Part shown: one piece after another, positions 1-6,660 of the stretch
How the letters are laid out: every line of letters begins with the position of its first letter
Position numbering within the stretch: the first letter of the stretch is position 1
Assembly (NCBI GenBank): GCA_002067325.1
Contig: MVQY01000046.1
Coordinates: 1-21,464, forward strand
Length of the DNA stretch: 21,464 nt
DNA from: Methanobacterium sp. PtaU1.Bin097
GTDB lineage: Archaea > Methanobacteriota > Methanobacteria > Methanobacteriales > Methanobacteriaceae
Direction: 5' to 3'
The notes under the pieces: model-generated
What the model was told of the DNA's origin: nothing
The model's database searches: none
The model's input: the letters and a program-made list of their open reading frames with translations, nothing else
Position numbers and translations under genes: made by a program

Positions 1-588
1 AAAACTTAATTACTTATTAACCCAAAGATCCATATTTGGCCTTTAAATCTGTTTTTAAGGATTTAAGTTAGTAAAAAATGCTGTCCAGCTTTGATATTAA
101 CTTTTGAATTCAATACAAGCATGGTTAAATATTTAATTGTGGATAAATAGTATTGAGAATTGTAAAATGTAACAAATGTGCCACTTTTTGGATTGATTTT
201 TGAAAGTGAAATAAAATCTGAAAAATATTATGGGATACAAAGAAGAATAACTAATTTTTTGCTATTTATGGCACTTAAAAGTGCAGAAATATACAGGCAA
301 ATAATTTACGGCCATAATATTCAAAAAAGAGATTAGTTTTATTTTTTTTATTCATCTTGTGAAGTTTCTCGAAAATTATTTTATTTTTAAGATTTGATTG
401 AAAAAGTTTTATTCACAGTTTAAACGGATAAAAAGAATGGAAATTCATAAAATGAGTTATCGGTTGAAGGTTAATTTTTTAATTTTGCTTTGAAGATGTA
501 TAGATAAATATTTAATCATGGATGATAATTAATGATAATTATTAATTATAATAAAAGAGTAAACAATATACCATCTTGAAATTAAATT
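1..588. other. AT-rich region without a recognisable gene
   Basis: This stretch is very AT-rich and has frequent stops in all frames. I see no RNA gene and no convincing protein gene. The longest plausible reading frames are about 20 codons (for example ATG 268 to stop 336) and lack a ribosome binding site. It holds a perfect palindrome at 271-284 (GCACTTAAAAGTGC), a TAAATATTTAAT motif at both 126-137 and 505-516, and the promoter of the HEAT-repeat gene near its right end. The left end may contain the 3' flank of a gene outside the window. Confidence 0.6.
523..553 (+). promoter_or_regulatory. Candidate promoter/operator of the HEAT-ogt unit
   Basis: Two exact copies of TGATAATTA lie at 523-531 and 533-541, 10 bp apart, which is one helical turn, so a dimeric regulator could contact both on one face. 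They overlap a larger AT palindrome. A TATA-like TTATAATA at 546-553 would place transcription start near 575, about 30 nt before the TTG start at 607. This is a sequence reading only; in such AT-rich DNA chance matches are common. Confidence 0.35.
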
Positions 589-590
589 TT

Positions 591-597
591 GGGGGAG
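591..597 (+). promoter_or_regulatory. Ribosome binding site fixing the TTG start at 607
   Basis: GGGGGAG at 591-597 lies 9 nt before a TTG at 607. The in-frame TTG at 589 overlaps this purine run and has no upstream ribosome binding site, so the start at 607 is preferred. Confidence 0.6.
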
Positions 598-606
598 TGG
601 AATATT

Positions 607-1968
607 TTGTCTGACGGAGATTTTTACCCGGATATTGATCTTTTAGAGGAAAATAGAGATGTGGGAGGTTTAGTCAAAGCACTTGAACATGAAGAATATA
701 TTGTACGTAAGGAGGCCGCCAGATCTCTCAAGAAAGTAGGTGATGAAAGGGCGGTTGTACCTCTAATTAGATCTTTGAAATATGAAAGCTGGCAGGATGA
801 AAGCCCGATTCTAACCAGTGTGAGAGAGTTTTCTGCCGAAGCTTTAGGTGCAATTGGTGACAGGCGGGCTGTTGAAGCCCTTATACAATCAGTTAAGGAA
901 GATGTAGTTGAGGGGGTAAGATGGAGATCAGTATTTGCACTGGGTAAAATAGGTGAAGGAGACCATTCCGTTACAGAAGTGCTTATTGATGCTTTAAATA
1001 ATGATTCATGGGTAGTAAGGGAGAATGCTGCTAAATCACTTGGAAATTTAGCTTCGATAGAAGCTGTTGAACCACTCATATCTCTTCTTGGAGATAAAGA
1101 GTGGAGGGTTAGAAAACAGGCAATCAATGCCCTGGGAAAAATAGGGTCCGATGAAGCTGTTAAACCACTTTTAAGACTGTTATACGATGGGGATGCGGAT
1201 GTAAGACGAAATACCACTGAAGTACTGGCATGTATGGGTGATGAAGCATTTGACCCCCTTATGTATTTGTATATGTGTGATGACTGGCAGATTAGAAGCA
1301 AAGCTGCTGAATGTCTGGGAAAAATAGGTGATACCCGGGCTGTGGACTATTTTATAGATACTTTATGTAGCAAAAGGAAGGAAGATAGAAATCATCACGT
1401 GAGGGGTAAGATTGTAGAGGCTTTAGGTAATATTGGCGATGAAAGGGCGATTGATGTACTTGTTGATGTTATGGATGATGATGATTTGTTTGTAAAGAGG
1501 AAAGCTGAAGATGCTATTATAAAAATTAGATTAAAAAGTTATCCTGGTAATTATAATCAATTTAACACTAATTCAATATCCTTTTATTACCCTGAAGACT
1601 GGACAGTTAAAACCGTGGTCTCCAATGAAAAATTCCAAGGGAACAATCCAGATGGCAGTATAAATTTATTGATATTCAGGAAATCCAATTTAAAGGGCAT
1701 CACATTTGAAGAATTAATCGAGATATGGGAGGAGATCTTCGAAACCCAGAACATCATTCTCACCGGCGGAAATACGTCGAAAATGGGGAATATTCAGTCA
1801 TTCCTGATGTTTGGCGATAATTTAAAAACCAACAAGATGATCATGGTTACTGGTTACCTGCTCAAAGATTTCTATTACTACCTTTACTTTACCATGAAGT
1901 CAGATATTACTCTAGAGGACCAAGAAGATATAAATTTAATAGTGAACACTTTCCGTATATTGATGTAA
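607..1968 (+). CDS. HEAT-repeat protein with a C-terminal PsbP/DcrB-like domain
   Basis: The product is 453 residues from the TTG at 607, which follows a GGGGGAG ribosome binding site. Residues ~15-305 are about eight HEAT/PBS-lyase-type repeats of roughly 30 residues, with the usual pattern of AV.PLI..L.D....VR..A..ALG.IGD (for example EAVKPLLRLL, RVRKQAINALGKIG). Such repeats form an alpha-solenoid used for protein binding; the name PBS lyase does not imply phycobilin chemistry. From about residue 310 the repeats stop and a different segment begins (SISFYYPEDWTV ... VNTFRIL). It has alternating hydrophobic strands and resembles the small PsbP/DcrB-like domains often seen in methanogen proteins. 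No signal peptide or membrane segment is visible, so it is probably cytoplasmic. It is followed after 30 nt by ogt and is probably co-transcribed with it. The partner and function are unknown. The repeat assignment is firm, the C-terminal domain assignment tentative. Confidence 0.85.
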   Translation: MSDGDFYPDIDLLEENRDVGGLVKALEHEEYIVRKEAARSLKKVGDERAVVPLIRSLKYESWQDESPILTSVREFSAEALGAIGDRRAVEALIQSVKEDVVEGVRWRSVFALGKIGEGDHSVTEVLIDALNNDSWVVRENAAKSLGNLASIEAVEPLISLLGDKEWRVRKQAINALGKIGSDEAVKPLLRLLYDGDADVRRNTTEVLACMGDEAFDPLMYLYMCDDWQIRSKAAECLGKIGDTRAVDYFIDTLCSKRKEDRNHHVRGKIVEALGNIGDERAIDVLVDVMDDDDLFVKRKAEDAIIKIRLKSYPGNYNQFNTNSISFYYPEDWTVKTVVSNEKFQGNNPDGSINLLIFRKSNLKGITFEELIEIWEEIFETQNIILTGGNTSKMGNIQSFLMFGDNLKTNKMIMVTGYLLKDFYYYLYFTMKSDITLEDQEDINLIVNTFRILM

Positions 1969-1998
1969 ATAAATGTTTAAATCAGGAAGTGATATTTC

Positions 1999-2598
1999 TT
2001 GCCAGTGAATCCAAAAAATAAGGTTATCGTGTCAATCTATAGAGACGGTGATCTATATTTTTCAGTGGGAGTTGCAGAATCAACGGGTAAGGTAGTGAAA
2101 ATTTCACTACCAAAAACAGATAAGACAGAGGCCATAGAAGATATAACAAATTATTACCCCGATTTTGAGTTAAGAGATGAATACAGGGATATAGCGAAGG
2201 ATATTTCCAGGATATATAAAGGAAAAAAAGTTGATTTTGACCTGGACATGCTAGAATTAGACGTAGATAAATCCAACACAAATTTACCGGTTAAATCAAC
2301 CTTCCAGAAGGATGTACTCCTTGAAACTTATAATATCCCCTACGGAGAGGTAGTAACCTACAAATCCCTGGCAGAAAAACTCAGAAGCCGGGCCTACCGG
2401 GCTGTTGGTACCGTAATGGCTAAAAATCCATATCCCTTAGTTGTGCCTTGCCACCGGGTGGTTAAATCGGATTTAACCATTGGACAGTATGGTGGGGGTC
2501 GGAAGATGAAGAGGGAACTGTTAAAAAAAGAGGGAGTCCATCTTAAAGGTGATAAAATAATTAAAAGTAAAAAAAAGGGTTATTTAATAAAAAAATAA
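1999..2598 (+). CDS. ogt: Methylated-DNA--protein-cysteine methyltransferase (O6-alkylguanine-DNA alkyltransferase)
   Basis: This is a suicide DNA-repair protein that moves the alkyl group of O6-alkylguanine to its own cysteine. The 199-residue product has the C-terminal domain of the family at ~95-180: IPYGEVVTYKSLAEKL (winged helix), RAVGTVMAKNPYPLVV with the conserved arginine, and the active-site PCHRVV, followed by GQYGGG. The N-terminal ~90 residues are the variable partner domain. The lysine-rich tail (KSKKKGYLIKK) could help DNA binding. The start is TTG, supported by AGGAAGTGAT at 1984-1993 with about 5 nt spacing. It lies 30 nt after the HEAT-repeat gene without an obvious promoter between them, so the two are probably one transcript. 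It converges with the cdh operon. Family assignment is secure. Confidence 0.93.
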   Translation: MPVNPKNKVIVSIYRDGDLYFSVGVAESTGKVVKISLPKTDKTEAIEDITNYYPDFELRDEYRDIAKDISRIYKGKKVDFDLDMLELDVDKSNTNLPVKSTFQKDVLLETYNIPYGEVVTYKSLAEKLRSRAYRAVGTVMAKNPYPLVVPCHRVVKSDLTIGQYGGGRKMKRELLKKEGVHLKGDKIIKSKKKGYLIKK

Positions 2599-2622
2599 TA
2601 AAAAGAGGTTAATTTTATAACC
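2590..2622 (-). terminator. Candidate terminator between ogt and the cdh operon
   Basis: The short gap between the two convergent stops contains GGTT-aattttat-AACC (2607-2622). Read on the minus strand this weak hairpin is followed by TCTTTTTATTATTTTTTT, a U-rich tract of the type that ends archaeal transcripts. It would terminate the cdh transcript. Read on the plus strand the hairpin is followed by A residues, so it is less likely to stop ogt. Confidence 0.45.
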
Positions 2623-2631
2623 AAAAAAGAA

Positions 2632-3105
2632 TTAATGATTATTTTTACCCTGGAAATCCTTCATAACCTCATTTAAGAAATCAGTGTATTCCACTTTTCC
2701 TTTAAGTTCCTCGAGCTCCTCTATGGAAAAGACTTTAAGGACGTTGTCCTTACAGGCCTCCACACAAGCAGGTATGATGCAGTCGGAGTCCATGCAGAGG
2801 GTACATTTTTGCATGGTCTTGTTTTCACTGTCTATTACCATCATACCCACGGGACAGGCTATCAGGCACAGTCTGCAGAGTATGCAGGTATCTTCATCCA
2901 CCATCAAAGTGCCATTTTTCTCCCTTATAGCCCCGGTGGGGCATATGCGGGCGCAGAACGCCTTCTCCGGGTGGCACTGCAGGCAGAAGATGGGTACTGT
3001 GCTGGTCTTTTTTGCCCTGCTAATTCCGTGCTCCTTCTTACAGGCGTTTATACAGTCCTGGCATTCGGTGCACATCTGAGGGTCTACTACCATCAACGTT
3101 TTCAT
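2632..3105 (-). CDS. Four-cluster [4Fe-4S] ferredoxin, PorE/PorF/HycB-like, at the end of the cdh operon
   Basis: The 157-residue product is an electron-transfer protein predicted to carry four [4Fe-4S] clusters. Cysteines fall in four groups: C12/C15/C18/C22, C41/C44/C51/C55, C74/C77/C80/C84 (CILCRLCLIACP) and C101/C104/C114/C118. This is the HycB/NrfC-type layout, including the second group written CLQCHPEKAFCARICP. There is no signal peptide, so it is cytoplasmic. The nearest relatives in the window are the two por-operon ferredoxins at 11134 and 11588; the PorF protein shares the spacing of all four groups. It is the last gene of the cdh operon, 33 nt after cdhE, which suggests it delivers electrons to or from CODH/acetyl-CoA synthase. 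That partner role is inferred from position only. An extra cysteine (C109) sits in the last group. Confidence 0.88.
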   Translation of the reverse strand: MKTLMVVDPQMCTECQDCINACKKEHGISRAKKTSTVPIFCLQCHPEKAFCARICPTGAIREKNGTLMVDEDTCILCRLCLIACPVGMMVIDSENKTMQKCTLCMDSDCIIPACVEACKDNVLKVFSIEELEELKGKVEYTDFLNEVMKDFQGKNNH

Positions 3106-3138
3106 ATAATCACTGCTTTTGAATATTTTTTAGGGAAT

Positions 3139-4524
3139 CTACTTGGCTTCTTGCTTGAGTTTAACCAGGAAATCAGGTGCTGCACTGGAGTCTCTGGGTC
3201 CTACCAGAACTTCCCAACCACTTTCGTCTTCGATTTCACCACTTACCGGGGCTCCCAGACCAGGTATGATGAGTGTTTTATGGTTTACCCTATCTTCTAT
3301 ACCGGCTTCTTTTATCAGTTCCGCCACGGCCTTACCAGTGAACTGGTTTCCAGCAACAGATACGTCTACCGCTCTTCCGTTGGTGTCAAGTACCAGGAGG
3401 TAACAGTTAGCGTTTCCAGATTTCAGGTCACCCTCTACTGTGTAGTAGGTCAGTGCGAAGTTGGTGGTGAGCATCACTGGTGAGCTTTCATCCAGTTCTC
3501 CAAATTCATATAATCCCGGTTCAACTGCCTGTGGCTTCCTGGGATCAGTGTACAAGCTTTGTCTTAAGGTTAAAACAGGGATTAACTCCCATATCTCTGT
3601 TCCGTGGATTATTAAAATATCAGCATAGGAGTTCATGAGCTTTGCTGCGGTTACAGCTTCCCTGATTCCTTTTTCCACCTCGCTTTCCTTACCGATTAGC
3701 CAGTAGATGGCGGGCACTCCCATGATGGGGAACCGGAAGTCAGGGTCTCTCTGTTCCACGGCCAGTCTCCTAATCATCTTAAATTCATCCAGGGTGTCTC
3801 CAGTACCTCCTTTAACAAAAGTACCTGGGTCGAGGACTATGTCCTTAATTCCCGCTGATCTCAGGGAATATGAAAGTTCCTTCATCTTCTCCAGGTCGTG
3901 TGGCACGAAGAGGGTGAGGGGACAGTCGTACTCCAGTGCCAGATCTGCCATGTTCTGCAGGTTGTACTCTGTTGCACCGTAGATGAGGGGCCTTTGATCA
4001 CCCACTATCTCCAAGGCGGCCTTCATGGTTTCAGGGTCAAATGTACAGAGTACCAGGGCTAGTTTAGAGTCTTTAACCTTCTTCACTGCCTCGACGAATT
4101 TCTGGGTGTTTCCTGATTTGTTCCTCACGGCGACGGCGTCCAGTTTAAGCTTTTCTCCAGTACGTTCAAATTCGGTCTCTTCAGCCGTTTTAACTTTCTT
4201 TTCAAATTCCTCATCAGTCAGGTCATCACTTACCTCTATAACCAGTGGTGTTGGATTGTAGAAGGTCAGTTCGTAACGATAGAGTACCTCGTCACCGCCT
4301 ATGGTGATGGCTTTTTCTCCGGTACCGATAACTATTTCTCTTACAGCTGGTGCCAGTGCATCATCCAGTTTTTCCTTCTCTTTATCTGTCATCTGGGTAC
4401 ACAGGCTCACGTCGGCCTCTTTTTCAGAGAGTTTGGTGGCGAAGGCCATGCATGATGCTTCCCCGCATTTTCCACAGTTGGTCTTGGGAAGTAATCTGTA
4501 GATATCCATTACAGTTGCGCGCAA
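3139..4524 (-). CDS. cdhE: Acetyl-CoA decarbonylase/synthase gamma subunit (corrinoid iron-sulfur protein, large subunit)
   Basis: With CdhD this protein forms the corrinoid protein that carries the methyl group between tetrahydromethanopterin and the A-cluster of acetyl-CoA synthase. The N-terminus has the single-cluster motif LLPKTNCGKCGEASCMAFA with C17, C20, C25 and C42 (spacing x2, x4, x16), which holds the [4Fe-4S] centre that re-reduces cobalt. A TIM-barrel domain follows, and the C-terminal ~130 residues (GDLKSGNANCYLLVLDTNGR onward) are the corrinoid-binding region. I place the start at a TTG at 4524, giving 461 residues, because a strong GGAGG lies 8 nt upstream and the protein then begins just before the cluster motif, as relatives do. 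The longer reading from ATG 4581 would overlap cdhD by 25 nt and has no ribosome binding site. Confidence 0.94.
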   Translation of the reverse strand: MRATVMDIYRLLPKTNCGKCGEASCMAFATKLSEKEADVSLCTQMTDKEKEKLDDALAPAVREIVIGTGEKAITIGGDEVLYRYELTFYNPTPLVIEVSDDLTDEEFEKKVKTAEETEFERTGEKLKLDAVAVRNKSGNTQKFVEAVKKVKDSKLALVLCTFDPETMKAALEIVGDQRPLIYGATEYNLQNMADLALEYDCPLTLFVPHDLEKMKELSYSLRSAGIKDIVLDPGTFVKGGTGDTLDEFKMIRRLAVEQRDPDFRFPIMGVPAIYWLIGKESEVEKGIREAVTAAKLMNSYADILIIHGTEIWELIPVLTLRQSLYTDPRKPQAVEPGLYEFGELDESSPVMLTTNFALTYYTVEGDLKSGNANCYLLVLDTNGRAVDVSVAGNQFTGKAVAELIKEAGIEDRVNHKTLIIPGLGAPVSGEIEDESGWEVLVGPRDSSAAPDFLVKLKQEAK

Positions 4525-4532
4525 TTTAATAT

Positions 4533-4537
4533 CCTCC
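4533..4537 (-). promoter_or_regulatory. Ribosome binding site fixing the cdhE start
   Basis: GGAGG on the minus strand (part of AAAGGAGGAT) lies 8 nt before the TTG at 4524, in the 32-nt gap after the cdhD stop. It supports the shorter cdhE and removes the apparent cdhD/cdhE overlap. Confidence 0.7.
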
Positions 4538-4556
4538 TTTAATTCTCGTAAATTGA

Positions 4557-5708
4557 TTAGTTCTCCAGTTCTGTGATCCATCCAGATATATCTGGAAGGT
4601 CTGTAGTCATATACTCCTTGGTAAAGGTGTTTCCAATCTCGGTTAATATTTTAACAGATGCAGGGTGCAGCATCATGAATATGTCCACTCCACATAACAT
4701 CATGGTCAGACCGGTGATGGTCTCCCATATGGGTCCCCTGTACTCGGTTGGTCCCCAGTTTTCATTTTTCATCCAGGCTTCACGTGAACCCCAGGCATTG
4801 GTGGTACCAGAGGACATGGGCATCTGCAGGTCTGTGTCTCCTTTAAGTGCTCCCAGTCTAGTCCTGGTTATAACGTCTATAGAGAATTCTATACCGTAAC
4901 CTAATGCACAGGTGGTGGGGTCCATCACTATGTCTGCTGGAGTTAACCCTTCCTTCATGAGGTACCGGTTAAGGGTTTTCTGCATGTTCACGTCGGTGAT
5001 GGCCCAGGATAACACGGCATGGTTGTAATCAACCGCTGCCTTGGCCACTCGTTTGTAGTCCAGGTCAAGGTTGGCCGATGCCAGTAGGCATCTTTCACCT
5101 TCAGCTGCCTGGGCTGCCGCCTCGAGTATTACGGGGTCCTTTTTAGGGTCACCAGATGCTCCGATTACCAGTGGGACATCCACTGCCTGCAGGACTTCTT
5201 CGATGTCATGGGCAGCCTGTCGGGGTGTTTTATCCATGACTTTGGGCCCGGTCCCTATGAGGTGGATGGTCACCATGTTGGCTCCGAATTCTTTAACTGC
5301 CTTCTTGGCCCAGTCTCCAGGGTGGTCCATCACATCTTCGAAATGCTCCCTTATTGGCTTGGGAAGTCCCGGCATGGGGATATCAAATACATCGAAGGTT
5401 ACCACTGGTGGGTTGGGTTGTGGTTCTTCAAATCGGTAGAGTGCTGTCTGCCCTCCCAGGTATACTGATTTCCTTTTACCAGCACCCAGCTGGACTTCTG
5501 TTACACTACCAGGATAGGATTCAATGGGCGGCACGAATTTTAAAGCCTCCAGCATCTCTTTTTCCCGTTGTTGTTTGGATTTCTTAATTGCTTGCTGGAC
5601 AGCAGGCACTATTTGAAGTTCAAGTTCTTCAAAGTCCATTCGAAACTCGTTTATCTCTATAGAATCTGTCTTTTCCAGCAATTTAAGAAGCTTGGTCATT
5701 TTGTCCAT
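4557..5708 (-). CDS. cdhD: Acetyl-CoA decarbonylase/synthase delta subunit (corrinoid iron-sulfur protein, small subunit)
   Basis: The 383-residue product is the small subunit of the corrinoid protein and pairs with CdhE in methyl transfer. The N-terminal ~50 residues are charged and helical. The rest is a TIM barrel with family stretches such as LGGQTALYRFEEPQPNPPVV, VDVPLVIGASGDPKKDPVIL, ADIVMDPTTCALGYGIEFS and MPMSSGTTNAWGSREAWM. It lacks a CxxC cluster motif, as expected for the delta subunit. ATG at 5708 is preceded by AGGAAGTG at a good distance. It lies 29 nt after cooC and is followed by cdhE, the usual archaeal order. Assignment is firm. Confidence 0.94.
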   Translation of the reverse strand: MDKMTKLLKLLEKTDSIEINEFRMDFEELELQIVPAVQQAIKKSKQQREKEMLEALKFVPPIESYPGSVTEVQLGAGKRKSVYLGGQTALYRFEEPQPNPPVVTFDVFDIPMPGLPKPIREHFEDVMDHPGDWAKKAVKEFGANMVTIHLIGTGPKVMDKTPRQAAHDIEEVLQAVDVPLVIGASGDPKKDPVILEAAAQAAEGERCLLASANLDLDYKRVAKAAVDYNHAVLSWAITDVNMQKTLNRYLMKEGLTPADIVMDPTTCALGYGIEFSIDVITRTRLGALKGDTDLQMPMSSGTTNAWGSREAWMKNENWGPTEYRGPIWETITGLTMMLCGVDIFMMLHPASVKILTEIGNTFTKEYMTTDLPDISGWITELEN

Positions 5709-5737
5709 AAATACACTTCCTACATATTCCTATATTT

Positions 5738-6493
5738 TTAAATTTCCTTTAATACTTCTGTAATTTTTAAAATTGATGTAAAAGCCTGGGAATCATCAGG
5801 TAGATTGATTAAGGGTGTTCCTTCCCGGTCATAACTTTCTATCAGTTCATCTTCATGTATGATCCCGACAATTTCCAGTCCGATTTTGTTCACTTCTTCG
5901 AGTAGTTCATCTTCGTTCCCGGTTTTAACCCGATTGAGGATTAAGTATTGCTTTTTAAATGTGATTTCAAGGTCTTCTGATAGCTCTTCGATTCTTTGAG
6001 CAGTTAATATTCCCCTCTTTGATGGGTCGGTCACTACCAGCATCAAATCCACGTTCTGGGTGGTTCTTCTGCTCAGGTGTTCCAGGCCGGCTTCGGTGTC
6101 GATTACAATGATATCGTAGTTTGAGGAGAGTCTTTCAATAATTTTTCGGAGGATGTTGTTCACGGCACAGTAACATCCGCTGCCTTCTGGTCTTCCCATA
6201 ACCAGGAGATCAAATTCGGGTGTTTCGATTATAGATTCCATAATCTTGTAATCCAGTATGTCCCACTTATTTACCTCTGGGGGGATGTTACCTTCAGCAG
6301 TGTCCTTCTTGAGTTCTTCCCTGATATCACCTACTGTACGGTCGACTTCTATTCCCAGGGCCTCTGGTAGGTTGGAATCTGGATCGGCGTCTATGGCCAG
6401 GATATCCATGTCCTTATCAATTAGGGATTTTATCAAAAGAGAGGAGACCAGTGTTTTCCCGGTTCCCCCTTTACCACTCACTGCTATTATCAA
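5738..6493 (-). CDS. cooC: CooC-like nickel-insertion ATPase for CODH/ACS
   Basis: This 251-residue MinD/SIMIBI-class ATPase helps load nickel into carbon monoxide dehydrogenase or acetyl-CoA synthase. It has a deviant Walker A motif at residues 7-14 (GKGGTGKT, signature lysine K8), IDADPDSNLPEALG at ~38-51, and the metal-binding CxC of CooC proteins in GSGCYCAVNN (about C107/C109) at the dimer interface. It is cytoplasmic. The only usable start is the TTG at 6493: an in-frame stop lies 8 codons upstream and no ATG or GTG intervenes. The ribosome binding site GAGG is rather far away (11 nt). Its place between cdhC and cdhD is the standard position of this maturation gene in methanogens. The gap to cdhC is unusually long and filled with tandem repeats. 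Confidence 0.92.
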   Translation of the reverse strand: MIIAVSGKGGTGKTLVSSLLIKSLIDKDMDILAIDADPDSNLPEALGIEVDRTVGDIREELKKDTAEGNIPPEVNKWDILDYKIMESIIETPEFDLLVMGRPEGSGCYCAVNNILRKIIERLSSNYDIIVIDTEAGLEHLSRRTTQNVDLMLVVTDPSKRGILTAQRIEELSEDLEITFKKQYLILNRVKTGNEDELLEEVNKIGLEIVGIIHEDELIESYDREGTPLINLPDDSQAFTSILKITEVLKEI

Positions 6494-6548
6494 TTTTGCT
6501 ATTTCCTCGTGTGTTTAGTTATTTTATGATTATTTTACCGATTTATAG

Positions 6549-6643
6549 TGAATCTTCATTGGTTTTATCCACTGAATCTTCATTGGTTTTATCCACTGAA
6601 TCTTCATTGGTTTTATTCACTGAATCTTCATTGGTTTTATCCC
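6549..6643 (-). repeat. 24-bp tandem repeat, about 3.9 copies, between cdhC and cooC
   Basis: Copies occupy 6549-6572, 6573-6596, 6597-6620 (one mismatch) and 6621-6643 (incomplete). Each junction between units forms the imperfect palindrome CCACTGAATCTTCATTGG (6569-6586, again 6593-6610), so the cdh transcript could fold into a row of small hairpins. The repeats start about 18 nt after the cdhC stop and end about 55 nt before the cooC start. They contain no spacers and no long reading frame. A role in mRNA processing or in setting the ratio of the upstream to downstream subunits is possible but not shown. Confidence 0.9.
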
Positions 6644-6660
6644 GGAACGTTATTTACCAC

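Noticed and set aside
268..336. 22-codon reading frame starting MALKSAEIYRQ
   Set aside because: There is no ribosome binding site or other support; it may be chance.
624..1301. Long minus-strand reading frame inside the HEAT-repeat gene
   Set aside because: It is antisense to clear HEAT repeats, has serine-rich low-quality composition and no ribosome binding site.
2809..3483. Plus-strand reading frame of 224 codons across the ferredoxin and cdhE
   Set aside because: It lies opposite two securely identified genes and shows no recognisable domain.
4557..4581. Translational overlap of cdhD and cdhE
   Set aside because: A strong ribosome binding site puts the cdhE start at 4524, after the cdhD stop.
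6549..6643. CRISPR array
   Set aside because: The repeats are directly adjacent without unique spacers, and no cas gene is present.
6549..6643. Repeat-encoded peptide in the cdhC-cooC gap
   Set aside because: The frame VDKTNEDS repeated is open but has no ribosome binding site, and neighbouring frames stop quickly.
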